From: Leminorella richardii
GTDB lineage: Bacteria > Pseudomonadota > Gammaproteobacteria > Enterobacterales > Enterobacteriaceae
Assembly: GCF_900478135.1 (NCBI RefSeq)
Contig: NZ_LS483470.1
Span: forward strand, 3,775,001-3,839,000
Direction of reading: 5' to 3'
Length of the DNA: 64,000 nt
Shown: in pieces, positions 17,402-26,177 of the stretch
Position numbering within the stretch: position 1 is the first letter of the stretch
Layout: every line of letters starts with the position of its first letter
Notes under the pieces: generated by a model
Seen by the model: only the letters and a program-made list of their open reading frames with translations
Databases searched by the model: none
Told to the model about the DNA's origin: nothing
Translations under genes and position numbers: made by a program

Positions 17402-17438
17402 AAAAGCGGAAAGGAGCCTTAAGCCCCTTTCCGCTTTT
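17402..17438 (+). terminator. Terminator of the sugar-acid operon
   Basis: Thirteen-base arms AAAAGCGGAAAGG (17402-17414) and CCTTTCCGCTTTT (17426-17438) form a perfect stem with T-rich sequence after it. The A-run on the left also lets it serve the convergent rhtC. Confidence 0.88.
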
Positions 17439-17476
17439 CTTTTTGCTTTTCTTTATGCTTTTCTTTTTGCCGGTAA

Positions 17477-18103
17477 TCAGTACAGCCGCGAGAGAATAAG
17501 ATTTAAACCAAATCCCGCAAACAGCGCCCCAGCCAGACCGTCGATCCACTTAGCAGCTCGCTGGTAGCCTCTGCGCATGGTGGGCAGAGCAAAAATAAAC
17601 GCCACCAGAGAGAACCACAGTATTGTTTCAACGGCAATCAGCCCAAACAGGCCCCAGCGCGCGCCGCTGGCAACATCATCACCCACAAAAACGGAAAACA
17701 CGCTGCCAAAGTAAATCAGCACTTTCGGATTCGACAGGTTAGTCAGCAGCCCTTTCAAAAAGGCATGACTGGCGCTAACAGCGGCAACGTCATGCTCTGG
17801 CCCATGGCTTAACATCTCTTTTTTCATCACGGAGCGAAGCAGGCAAAAACCCATCCAGCACAGGTAAGCACCGCCGCACACCACGATAATGCTGTGTAAC
17901 CAGGCCATTTTTTGCAGTAAAAGATGCAGCCCCATTAACGCAACGGCAGCCCACACCATGACGCCGCAGGTAATGCCGATAGCGCCGAAAAGCGCTTCAC
18001 GCCGAGATCGGCTAACCGCCGTTTGGGAAACGAAGAAAAAATCCGGCCCCGGCGTCGCTAGCGCCACGAACTGAACAACGGCGACGGTTAGAAATAGCGT
18101 CAT
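17477..18103 (-). CDS. rhtC: Threonine efflux protein RhtC (LysE/RhtB family)
   Basis: The 208-residue protein has about six membrane helices and the family start ALATPGPDFFFVSQTAVSRSRREA. Blocks such as ITCGVMVWAAVALMGLHLLLQKMAWLH and MRRGYQRAAKWIDGLAGALFAGFG are close to E. coli RhtC, which exports threonine and homoserine analogues. As in E. coli it is next to recQ, but rhtB and pldB are absent from the other side, where the sugar-acid block begins. Confidence 0.93.
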   Translation of the reverse strand: MTLFLTVAVVQFVALATPGPDFFFVSQTAVSRSRREALFGAIGITCGVMVWAAVALMGLHLLLQKMAWLHSIIVVCGGAYLCWMGFCLLRSVMKKEMLSHGPEHDVAAVSASHAFLKGLLTNLSNPKVLIYFGSVFSVFVGDDVASGARWGLFGLIAVETILWFSLVAFIFALPTMRRGYQRAAKWIDGLAGALFAGFGLNLILSRLY

Positions 18104-18201
18104 AGCACTCTCTCAGAAGTATCAGCAAAAAATGAAAACGGAAAACAGCGATGAGGAGCACTATTGTACTCCCGTTTGCCAAAGATAAAAGACAGCGGTA
18201 A

Positions 18202-20034
18202 TTAATCTGGGCTGACCAAGTGCTCGCGTATCATTGCCAAAAAGGCCTGCCCAAAGCGCTCTAGCTTGCGGTGCCCAACGCCGTTGATAGACAGCAGCTC
18301 GCTTTCCCGCGTAGGCTGCTGCTCGGCCATTTCCAGCAAAGTGGCATCGTTAAACACCACGTAAGGCGGCACGTTTTCTTCATCAGCAATAGCTTTGCGC
18401 AGCTTGCGAAGCTTCGCAAACAGGCGACGATCGTAGTTGCCTGAAAGGCTTTTCGCGGCGCTGGTTCCGCGCGACTTCAGATTTAGCATTCTTGGCACCG
18501 CTAACTCCAGCGGCGTTTCTCCCCGAAGAACAGGCCTTGCGGCCTCGGTCAGCTGCAGCGCCGAATACTGTGCAACGTTCTGAGTTAAAAGCCCCAGATG
18601 GATCAGCTGGCGCAAAATGCTTACCCAGTGCTCGTGGCTTTTATCTTTACCGATGCCGTAAACCGGCAGCCGATCGTGGCCGAACTCGCGAATGCGGGCG
18701 TTATTAGCACCGCGCAGCAGCTCGGCAATATAGCCAACGCCAAAGCGCTGCCCGACGCGATAAACGCAGGATAGCGCCTTTTGCGCGTCCAGCAGGCCGT
18801 CGTACTGCTGCGGCGGGTCGAGACAGATATCGCAGTTGCCGCAAGGCTTCTGGTGGCTTTCACCAAAGTAATTAAGCAGCACCAAACGACGGCAGGTTTG
18901 AGCCTCAGCAAAGGCGTTCATCGCATTAAGCTTGTGCCGTTCAATATCCTGAAGCTCACCTTCGGGCTTTTCATCCAGACAGCGGCGCAGCCAAACCATG
19001 TCAGCAGGGTCATAAAACAGAACAGCCTCGGCGGGCAGACCGTCACGCCCGGCGCGGCCGGTTTCCTGATAGTAGGATTCGATATTGCGCGGAATGTCGA
19101 AGTGCACGACAAAGCGCACGTTGGGCTTATTAATTCCCATCCCAAACGCCACCGTCGCCACCACAATTTGCAGATCGTCGCGCTGAAACGCCTCCTGCAC
19201 CCGATCGCGACTTTCGTTATCCATACCCGCATGGTAGGCCGCTACGCTCAGCCCCTTTGCCCGCAGGCGCTCGGCGGCATCTTCGACCTTTTTACGGCTG
19301 TTGCAGTAGATAATGCCGCTCTTACCGCGCTGACTCTGCACAAAGCGCAGCAGCTGATCGGTCGGCTTAAACTTTTCTATCAGGGTATAGCGAATATTGG
19401 GTCGGTCAAAGCTGCTGATGTGGATCAGCGGGTTGCGCAGCGCCAGCAGGCGCTGAATGTCCTGACGAGTGGTATCGTCCGCCGTGGCCGTCAGGGCAAT
19501 AAAAGGAAGATTCGGAAAGTGGTTTCTCAGTGAGCCAAGGGCCCGATACTCTGGCCGGAAGTCGTGCCCCCACTGAGAAATACAGTGCGCTTCATCCACC
19601 GCCAGCAAAGAGAGGTTCCAGCCGCTCAGCTGCTCGATGAAGTTGTCCATCACCAGCCGCTCTGGGGCAACGTACAGCAGCTTAATTTGGCCACGTCGAC
19701 AGGCAGATATCACATCGTACTGCTGTTCCCGCGTTTGGGCTGAGTTGAGATAGCCTGCAGAAATGCCGTTGGCAGTGAGCTGATCGACCTGATCCTTCAT
19801 TAGCGAGATCAGCGGAGAAACCACCAGCGTCAGTCCGTCCATAAGCAGTGCGGGCAGCTGATAGCAAAGCGACTTTCCGCCGCCTGTGGGCATGACCACC
19901 AGACAGTCGCGCCCAGACGCAGCCTCAGTCACAATCTCCAACTGACCCGGTCTGAACTGCTGGTAACCAAAGGTGTCACGCAGAACCCGTGCGGCCAATG
20001 TTTCCGAATCTAATACAACCGCCGTTGACACCAT
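18202..20034 (-). CDS. recQ: ATP-dependent DNA helicase RecQ
   Basis: The 610-residue 3'-5' helicase acts in recombination and fork repair. The Walker A motif MPTGGGKS is at about residues 48-55 and the DEAH box is in LLAVDEAHCISQWGHDFRPEY. The RecQ-C zinc site uses the cysteines of CRRLVLL and CGNCDICLDPP, followed by a winged helix and a C-terminal HRDC domain (about residues 530-605). The length matches E. coli. The 310-bp gap upstream to rarD holds no visible gene; pldA, which neighbours recQ in E. coli, is not here. Confidence 0.98.
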   Translation of the reverse strand: MVSTAVVLDSETLAARVLRDTFGYQQFRPGQLEIVTEAASGRDCLVVMPTGGGKSLCYQLPALLMDGLTLVVSPLISLMKDQVDQLTANGISAGYLNSAQTREQQYDVISACRRGQIKLLYVAPERLVMDNFIEQLSGWNLSLLAVDEAHCISQWGHDFRPEYRALGSLRNHFPNLPFIALTATADDTTRQDIQRLLALRNPLIHISSFDRPNIRYTLIEKFKPTDQLLRFVQSQRGKSGIIYCNSRKKVEDAAERLRAKGLSVAAYHAGMDNESRDRVQEAFQRDDLQIVVATVAFGMGINKPNVRFVVHFDIPRNIESYYQETGRAGRDGLPAEAVLFYDPADMVWLRRCLDEKPEGELQDIERHKLNAMNAFAEAQTCRRLVLLNYFGESHQKPCGNCDICLDPPQQYDGLLDAQKALSCVYRVGQRFGVGYIAELLRGANNARIREFGHDRLPVYGIGKDKSHEHWVSILRQLIHLGLLTQNVAQYSALQLTEAARPVLRGETPLELAVPRMLNLKSRGTSAAKSLSGNYDRRLFAKLRKLRKAIADEENVPPYVVFNDATLLEMAEQQPTRESELLSINGVGHRKLERFGQAFLAMIREHLVSPD

Positions 20035-20344
20035 TATCCCCCGTCACTCTTGATGCCGGCTATTCTAGGCTTATTCCTATCGTTTGTCCCCCTCGACGGA
20101 GGAAAATCCCCCAAATGAGGCAGAAGCCTCGACATGCTTCGCCGATTTTTTCTGCGATATACATTTCTTATTAAACATTCTGCGAAGCGGCTTCAGAGCC
20201 CCATTAAAAAGGAGACTTACCGCCATTTTCGCCCTGTACCAGCGTTTTTCATTGCGGATCCGGTAAATTTCAGCAATAAACCGCTAATAAAATGAAGTAC
20301 ACTGCTAGCCTCTCGCCTTCTTCTTAATTTGGTTACGTTTATTC

Positions 20345-21232
20345 ATGGAATCGCAGCAGACGCGCTTAGGCGTGATATACGCTTTAGCAGCCTATCTTAT
20401 CTGGGGGATAGCGCCCGCCTACTTTAAAGTTATCGACTTTGTGCCCGCAGACGAAATTTTAACCCACCGAGTTCTGTGGTCGTTTTTCTTTATGCTGGCG
20501 CTTATCACGATAGGGAAACAGTGGGGCAACGTGCGCCGTGTTCTGTCCGATAAAAAGAAGCTGCTGCTTTTAGCCGTCAGTGCACTGCTAATTGGCAGTA
20601 ACTGGCTCACCTTCATCTGGGCGGTGAACAATCACCACATGCTGGAAGCCAGCATGGGCTACTTTATCAATCCGCTGGTGAACGTGGTGTTAGGGATGCT
20701 GTTTCTTGGTGAGCGCTTTCGCCGCATGCAGTGGGTAGCAGTGGCGCTGGCGTTTGGCGGCGTACTCATCCAGCTCTGGCAGTTTGGCTCTGTGCCCTAC
20801 ATCAGCCTGACGTTGGCTATCACCTTTGGCCTTTATGCGCTGACGCGAAAAAAAATCGGCGTTGACTCGCAAAGCGGCATGCTGATGGAAACCCTGTGGC
20901 TGCTGCCGGTTGCTGCCGTTTACCTGTTCTTTATTGCTGACTCGCCAACCAGCCACTTAGGGCAAAACAGCCTGTCGCTGAACCTGCTGTTGGTGGCTGC
21001 GGGCGTTGTTACCACGGTACCGCTGCTGTTTTTTACCGCTGCGGCCACCAAGCTTCGCCTATCGACACTGGGCTTTTTCCAGTACATCGGCCCAACGCTA
21101 ATGTTTTTGCTGGCGACGCTCTTTTACGGTGAAAGCATCGGGCAAGACAAGCTGGTAACCTTTGGCTTTATCTGGGCCGCCCTTGTCATCTTTATCATTG
21201 ATGCCCTCTACTATCAGAGAAAGCTACGCTGA
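20345..21232 (+). CDS. rarD: EamA-family transporter RarD
   Basis: The 295-residue, ten-helix membrane protein has two EamA repeats. The start MESQQTRLGVIYALAAYLIWGIAPAYFKVI and the stretches HRVLWSFFF, NNHHMLEASMGYFINPLVNV and FFQYIGPTLMFLLATLFYGE are RarD-specific. The transported compound is not known (the name comes from chloramphenicol-sensitivity work). It is divergent from recQ and its 3' end overlaps the convergent AbrB-family gene by 9 bp. Confidence 0.95.
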   Translation: MESQQTRLGVIYALAAYLIWGIAPAYFKVIDFVPADEILTHRVLWSFFFMLALITIGKQWGNVRRVLSDKKKLLLLAVSALLIGSNWLTFIWAVNNHHMLEASMGYFINPLVNVVLGMLFLGERFRRMQWVAVALAFGGVLIQLWQFGSVPYISLTLAITFGLYALTRKKIGVDSQSGMLMETLWLLPVAAVYLFFIADSPTSHLGQNSLSLNLLLVAAGVVTTVPLLFFTAAATKLRLSTLGFFQYIGPTLMFLLATLFYGESIGQDKLVTFGFIWAALVIFIIDALYYQRKLR

Positions 21233-22288
21233 CGGCGTTTTCCTCGGCGCATGGCGAGAGATAAACTTCGCCATCGCTGGGCCCGTTAGCAGAATGCTAA
21301 ATAGCCTCAGTGTCTGCATCGCCATAATAAACGACATATCGGCCCCACTCCCCGCCGCGATAATAGCGACAGTATCCAGCCCGCCAGGGCTGGTTGCCAG
21401 ATAGGCGCTGAGAAAGTCCATATCCAGCACGTGAGTTAGCGCTAACGCCATCAGGGCACACAGTGACATCAGCCCAAAGATTGAAAGGATAATCTGCGGC
21501 AGCGTTCTCACCGCCAGAATAAACACTGTCCGATTAAAGCGTAGCCCTACGCTCCAGCCGATAAACGCATAGGCAATAGCCAGTAGCCATTCGGGCAGTT
21601 GAATAGTTAACACATCGCCCGCGTGCAGGCCAGCGCCTATCAGCATAGGAAACAGCATCGTGCCGGAGGGAAAGCGCAGCCGACGACCAAGCCAGCCGGC
21701 AATAGCGGCCAGCGCTAGCGTTGACACGAAATCCCACCCTAGCGGTGGAAACCAGACCATTTCCTGCGTGACGGTTTGTGCTTCGCTCCCCATGGCAATA
21801 CGCACAACCAGCACTGCCGACCCAGCCACAAACAGCACTCGCAGGTACTGCATAAACGCCACCAGCCGCACATCAGCACCGTAGTCTTCCGACATAGCCA
21901 CCATCGCTGCCGCACCGCCGGGGGACGATCCCCACGCGCCCGTCGTACCCGGCAGCCGACTATAGCGAACCAGCAGCCAGCCGGACAGCCCGCTGGCAAA
22001 CAGCGTAGACAGTAAAATAAAGATAACGATTGGCCAGTTGGCGGCCAGAGAAACCAGAATGGAAGAGGACAGGTTCTGCGCAATCATGCAGCCGATAATG
22101 GCCTGCGAGGAGATGAAAAAGCGATTATTAATGCGGATAGTCGCCCCGAACAGGCTCATCACTACGGCGACAACCATCGGCCCAAGCAGCATCGCCGCAG
22201 GAAAGTGGAAATGCAGCATAACCAGCGACAGCGCCAAGGAGAGAATAAGTAATATCGTCCACTGAAAGACGAGCGATCGCTTTACCAC
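21224..22288 (-). CDS. AbrB-family integral membrane protein
   Basis: The 354-residue protein has about ten hydrophobic helices and the duplicated layout of the AbrB/putative ammonia monooxygenase membrane family (Pfam AbrB), with GAWGSSPGGAAAMVAMSEDYGAD and the equivalent LATSPGGLDTVAIIAAGSGADMSF in the second half. These repeated SPGG motifs are the clearest sign. The family's function is uncertain. It is unrelated to the Bacillus AbrB DNA-binding protein despite the name. It is not part of the E. coli neighbourhood at this point. Confidence 0.85.
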   Translation of the reverse strand: MVKRSLVFQWTILLILSLALSLVMLHFHFPAAMLLGPMVVAVVMSLFGATIRINNRFFISSQAIIGCMIAQNLSSSILVSLAANWPIVIFILLSTLFASGLSGWLLVRYSRLPGTTGAWGSSPGGAAAMVAMSEDYGADVRLVAFMQYLRVLFVAGSAVLVVRIAMGSEAQTVTQEMVWFPPLGWDFVSTLALAAIAGWLGRRLRFPSGTMLFPMLIGAGLHAGDVLTIQLPEWLLAIAYAFIGWSVGLRFNRTVFILAVRTLPQIILSIFGLMSLCALMALALTHVLDMDFLSAYLATSPGGLDTVAIIAAGSGADMSFIMAMQTLRLFSILLTGPAMAKFISRHAPRKTPSA

Positions 22289-22511
22289 GGTTTAAATATC
22301 CTGCCTGGGAATAAGCTTAACGGGTTGACGTGCGTGCGTATCAGGCTACGTTTGGCAAAAGGCGGCGAGCGCGCTCAATACCCTTAACGCCTGACGAATA
22401 GTAAAAAAATAGATTTCTCGCCGTCGACAATCAAGTTATTTGTAATAAAGCGCACACTTTATACTAATCGGGCACTAATTCTTTGACAAAAATCGGATAT
22501 TGCACCGCATT

Positions 22512-22560
22512 CCGTAAATACCCGTCATACGACTTGAAGTATGACGGGTAAAGAATACGG
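22512..22560. repeat. Long palindrome downstream of corA (repeat-like element or terminator)
   Basis: Perfect 12-bp arms TACCCGTCATAC (22519-22530) and GTATGACGGGTA (22539-22550) enclose GACTTGAA, and an outer pair CCGTA/TACGG (22512-22516, 22556-22560) extends the stem. The core resembles a short intergenic repeat I recall from Yersinia and Serratia genomes (CGTCATACTTCAAG). It lies 9 bp past the corA stop and may also end the corA transcript. Confidence 0.7.
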
Positions 22561-22568
22561 TGATTTTA

Positions 22569-23519
22569 TCAAAGCCAGTTGCGACGCTTAAAGTACAGGT
22601 AGGGAGCCAGAGCGGCCGCGACCATCAGGCCAATAGCGGCCGGGTAGCCAAAGGACCAGTCCAGCTCAGGCATAAACTTGAAGTTCATCCCGTAGCTTGA
22701 CGCCACCAGCGTTGGCGGCAGGAACACTACAGAAACAACCGAGAAGATCTTGATAATCCGGCTTTGCTCAATGTTGATAAAGCCCATCGCGGCCTGCATC
22801 AAGAAGTTCACCTTCTGGAATAGGGATTCGTTGTGCGGCAGCAGAGACTCGATGTCTCGCAGCACTTCCCGCGCCTGATCGAGCTGATTGCTTGGCAAGC
22901 GAGCCTTACGCACCAGAAAGTTCAGCGCCCGCTGGCTATCCATCAAACACAGGCGCACCTTCCAGCCGGTATCCTCAAGCTCAGCCAGCGTTGACAGCGC
23001 CTCATCATAACCCTCACCCGGATGCCCTTCCATAATCACCCGGCTCAATGCTTCCAGATCGCTGTAAATATTTTCAATTTCATCTGCCAGCTGTTCGATT
23101 TTGGTTTCAAACAGATCCAGCAGCAGCTCGTAGGCATTGCCGTCAATCATGGCCCGATTGCGGGCGCGCATGCGGTAGAGACGAAACGCGGGGAGATCCC
23201 GCTCGCGCAGGGTAAACAGGCGACCGTCCCGAATAGTAAAGGCCACGGTGGCGTTACCGCCGCGATCTTCGGCATCTTCATAATAAAAGAAGGAGTGAAT
23301 GTGCAGGCCGTCTTCGTCTTCAAAAAAACGCGCCGACGCTTCGATGTCGTCCAGTTCTGGACGCGTTGCCAGTGACTGACCAAGCTCGTCGTGGACGCGT
23401 TCCCGTTCTTCATCTTCCGGTTCAACCAGATCGACCCATACGGAAGAGGCTAATTTATCGCCTTCGTCCAGCTCTAGGCGAGACAAACGGCAATCGGTTA
23501 ACTGAAATGCGCTTAGCAT
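22569..23519 (-). CDS. corA: Magnesium/cobalt/nickel channel CorA
   Basis: The 316-residue protein has the same length as E. coli CorA. It has a large acidic N-terminal cytoplasmic domain, a long stalk helix, and two C-terminal membrane helices separated by the YGMN signature (YGMNFKFMPELDW); the C-terminus ends in basic KRRNWL. It is the main constitutive Mg2+ uptake channel and works as a pentamer. A strong promoter about 245 bp upstream implies a long leader RNA. Confidence 0.98.
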   Translation of the reverse strand: MLSAFQLTDCRLSRLELDEGDKLASSVWVDLVEPEDEERERVHDELGQSLATRPELDDIEASARFFEDEDGLHIHSFFYYEDAEDRGGNATVAFTIRDGRLFTLRERDLPAFRLYRMRARNRAMIDGNAYELLLDLFETKIEQLADEIENIYSDLEALSRVIMEGHPGEGYDEALSTLAELEDTGWKVRLCLMDSQRALNFLVRKARLPSNQLDQAREVLRDIESLLPHNESLFQKVNFLMQAAMGFINIEQSRIIKIFSVVSVVFLPPTLVASSYGMNFKFMPELDWSFGYPAAIGLMVAAALAPYLYFKRRNWL

Positions 23520-23763
23520 AGCGTCATCCCTCTTTTACAGCAGTAACGACACGAACAACGCGTTGAACAAATTTAAATACCCACCGCTGACGTAGTGTCA
23601 GGATGATAAGACTCAGTCGCGACGACGATTAAGAGAGGTCGCTGACAACCACGAAGGCTATCAGCAAAAGGGAATAGCCTTAGAAGTTGAACTTAATAAA
23701 AAGATTATTGAGCCAGTATCGACTGGGAATGTCCAAAGCCTGTTGCCCCCGAAGGAAAATAGT
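23520..23763 (-). promoter_or_regulatory. corA mRNA leader with hairpins and a candidate leader ORF
   Basis: From the predicted start near 23763 a leader of about 245 nt precedes corA. It contains a short frame, TTG at 23736 to TAA at 23680 (18 codons, with GGGGG upstream as a possible ribosome site). The frame abuts a perfect 8-bp hairpin, AAGGCTAT/ATAGCCTT (23654-23661 and 23674-23681), whose upstream arm starts within the stop codon. In Salmonella the corA leader encodes the CorL peptide and controls Rho-dependent termination; whether this frame is a CorL equivalent is inferred from position only. Confidence 0.5.
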
Positions 23764-23769
23764 GCGCGC

Positions 23770-23799
23770 ATGTTACGCCTAGTGGAAAAAGGCTGTCAA
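23770..23799 (-). promoter_or_regulatory. Promoter of corA
   Basis: On the minus strand a perfect -35 TTGACA (23794-23799) and a -10 TAACAT (23770-23775) are 18 bp apart, in the gap between uvrD and corA. A small open frame on the opposite strand over this region is not credible. Confidence 0.75.
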
Positions 23800-23970
23800 C
23801 CATTGAACAACATTTATCAGTCACTGGACGCTGTCGCAGAACCAATGATAGTTGGGAAAAATAATTTGTCCATCAAGTTGTTAGCTATTTTTCTGCGGGC
23901 GGTCGGCGCGGCGGTCACTACACAATGTTCGCCACAAAACCGAGCCCGCTAATAGCAAAATACAACGCGT

Positions 23971-26133
23971 TTAAAGCGTTTCAAGACGGGCGTAGGAGGC
24001 CACTAGCCATTTGATACCTTCCCCCTGAAAGGCTATCTGTAGGCGAGCATGCTCACCGCTACCCTCCAGATTGATGATAGTACCCTCGCCGAACTTAGGA
24101 TGGCTCACTCTCTGCCCGAGACGGTAGCCGCTGTCGTTTTGGCTGATAGGCGTCCCCATACGGCTATGGCTAACCGGGCGAGACACGCTGGCGCGCAGCC
24201 TGACCTCTTCTATACACTCCTGCGGCAGCTCGCCGACAAAGCGCGACGGGCGATGATACACCTCTTTGCCGTACAGACGGCGCGTTTCAGCGTAGGTCAG
24301 CGTCAGCTTCTGCATTGCCCGCGTCACGCCGACATAGGCCAAGCGGCGCTCTTCCTCCAAACGCCCGCCTTCGTCCAGCGACATTTGGCTAGGGAACATA
24401 CCCTCTTCCATACCAACGATAAACACCTGTTGGAACTCTAGGCCTTTCGCGGAGTGAAGCGTCATCAGCTGTACTGCGTCCTGATAGGCGTCGGCCTGCC
24501 CTTCTCCCGCCTCAAGGGCGGCGTGGGATAAAAACGCCTGCAGCGGCGTCAGATTCATATCCTCATCCTGAAAGCTAAACTGGCGGGTAGCCGTGACCAG
24601 CTCTTCCAAGTTTTCTACTCTAGCTTGGCCTTTCTCGCCCTTCTCTTCCTCGTACATCTGCCGCAGGCCGGAATCTCGGATCACACGGTCAGTCTGGACG
24701 TGCAGCGGCAGCTCGCCGGTTTCCCGGGTTAACGCTTCAATCAGCTCAATAAAGCGCTGTACGGCAGCAGCGGCTCGGCCAGCCAGCACCTTTTCGGAAA
24801 GCAGCGCGGCAGCGGCCTGCCATAGGGTGACCTGACGATCCCGGGCTGCATGACGAATAACGTCAAGCGAGCGATCGCCAATGCCGCGCGTCGGCGTGTT
24901 AACCACGCGCTCAAACGCCGCATCATCGTTAGGGTTAGCAATAAGCCGCAGGTAGGCCAGTGAGTCTTTGATTTCCTGACGCTCAAAGAATCGCATGCCG
25001 CCGTAGATACGGTACGGCATCGACGCTTGAAGAAGCGCCTCTTCCAGCACGCGCGACTGGGCGTTGCTGCGGTAGAGGAACGCACAGTCATTCAGCGCTC
25101 CGCCACCGTCCTGATAGGCTTTGACACGACTAACTACAAAGCGAGCTTCGTCCAGCTCGTTAAACGCGCAGTACAGTGAAATTGGTTCGCCTGCGTCCCC
25201 GTCGGTCCACAGCTCTTTCCCCAGACGACCGTCGTTATTGGCAATCAGGGCGTTAGCCGCAGTAAGGATATTCTTCGTCGAGCGATAGTTTTGCTCCAGC
25301 CGCACCGTTTGCGCACCGGGAAAATCGTCGAGAAAGCGCTGAATGTTCTCTACCTGAGCGCCGCGCCAGCCGTAAATGGACTGGTCGTCATCACCCACGA
25401 TCATGACTTTGCCGGTCTCTCCTGCCAGCATGCGGATCCAGGCGTACTGAATGCGGTTGGTGTCCTGAAATTCGTCCACCAGAATGTTGGTGAACCGCTC
25501 GCGGTAGTGGTTAAGGATCTGCGGCTTGTGCAGCCACAGCTCGTGAGCGCGTAAAAGCAGCTCGGCGAAATCCACCAGCCCTGCGCGGTCGCATGCCTCC
25601 TGATAGGCCTGATAGATACGCAGCCAAGTGCCTTCAGTGAGATTACCGTAGGTTTCAACATGAGAAGGCCGTAGGCCATCGTCTTTTTTATTGTTGATGT
25701 ACCACATTGCCTGACGAGGCGGCCACTGCTTTTCATCAAGATTCATGGCGCGAATAAGGCGCTTGAGCAGTCGCAGCTGGTCTTCACTGTCGAGGATCTG
25801 AAAATCCTGCGGCAAATTGGCGTCAAGATGGTGAGCACGCAGCAGTCGATGCGCTAACCCGTGAAACGTTCCGATCCACATGCCCCCCTGACTGGTACCG
25901 ATCAGATGCTCAATGCGGTGACGCATCTCTGCGGCAGCCTTGTTGGTAAAGGTTACCGCCATAATTGAATAGGGAGAGCAGCGCTCAACGGACAGTAGCC
26001 AGGCGATGCGGTGCACCAGCACTCGTGTTTTTCCGCTACCGGCTCCGGCCAGCACCAGCATGTTGGTACGAGGAGCCGCCACGGCTTCGCGCTGTTTGTC
26101 GTTCAAGCTGTCGAGCAGGAGGGAAACGTCCAT
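23971..26133 (-). CDS. uvrD: DNA helicase II UvrD
   Basis: The 720-residue SF1A helicase acts in nucleotide excision and mismatch repair. It has Walker A LAGAGSGKT (about residues 28-36), motif II in ILVDEFQDTN, GDDDQSIYGWRGA, QNYRSTKNIL, and motif V/VI stretches VQLMTLHSAKGLEF and RRLAYVGVTRA. The C-terminal Tudor-like region ends YRLGQRVSHPKFGEGTI. The length matches E. coli. A LexA box immediately upstream predicts SOS induction. Confidence 0.98.
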   Translation of the reverse strand: MDVSLLLDSLNDKQREAVAAPRTNMLVLAGAGSGKTRVLVHRIAWLLSVERCSPYSIMAVTFTNKAAAEMRHRIEHLIGTSQGGMWIGTFHGLAHRLLRAHHLDANLPQDFQILDSEDQLRLLKRLIRAMNLDEKQWPPRQAMWYINNKKDDGLRPSHVETYGNLTEGTWLRIYQAYQEACDRAGLVDFAELLLRAHELWLHKPQILNHYRERFTNILVDEFQDTNRIQYAWIRMLAGETGKVMIVGDDDQSIYGWRGAQVENIQRFLDDFPGAQTVRLEQNYRSTKNILTAANALIANNDGRLGKELWTDGDAGEPISLYCAFNELDEARFVVSRVKAYQDGGGALNDCAFLYRSNAQSRVLEEALLQASMPYRIYGGMRFFERQEIKDSLAYLRLIANPNDDAAFERVVNTPTRGIGDRSLDVIRHAARDRQVTLWQAAAALLSEKVLAGRAAAAVQRFIELIEALTRETGELPLHVQTDRVIRDSGLRQMYEEEKGEKGQARVENLEELVTATRQFSFQDEDMNLTPLQAFLSHAALEAGEGQADAYQDAVQLMTLHSAKGLEFQQVFIVGMEEGMFPSQMSLDEGGRLEEERRLAYVGVTRAMQKLTLTYAETRRLYGKEVYHRPSRFVGELPQECIEEVRLRASVSRPVSHSRMGTPISQNDSGYRLGQRVSHPKFGEGTIINLEGSGEHARLQIAFQGEGIKWLVASYARLETL

Positions 26134-26150
26134 TCATTGCGCCATATATA

Positions 26151-26166
26151 CTGGTAATTTATACAG
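26151..26166. promoter_or_regulatory. LexA (SOS) box upstream of uvrD
   Basis: CTGGTAATTTATACAG fits the LexA dyad CTG-N10-CAG with the AT-rich centre, 18 bp upstream of the uvrD start codon, as in E. coli. Confidence 0.8.
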
Positions 26167-26177
26167 AATTTATTTGA

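Noticed and set aside
18781..19533. 250-codon antisense frame in recQ
   Set aside because: It covers conserved recQ helicase motifs on the other strand and has no recognisable domain or ribosome site.
23743..23952. Plus-strand frame between corA and uvrD
   Set aside because: It overlaps the corA promoter and leader on the opposite strand and has no family similarity that I recognise.
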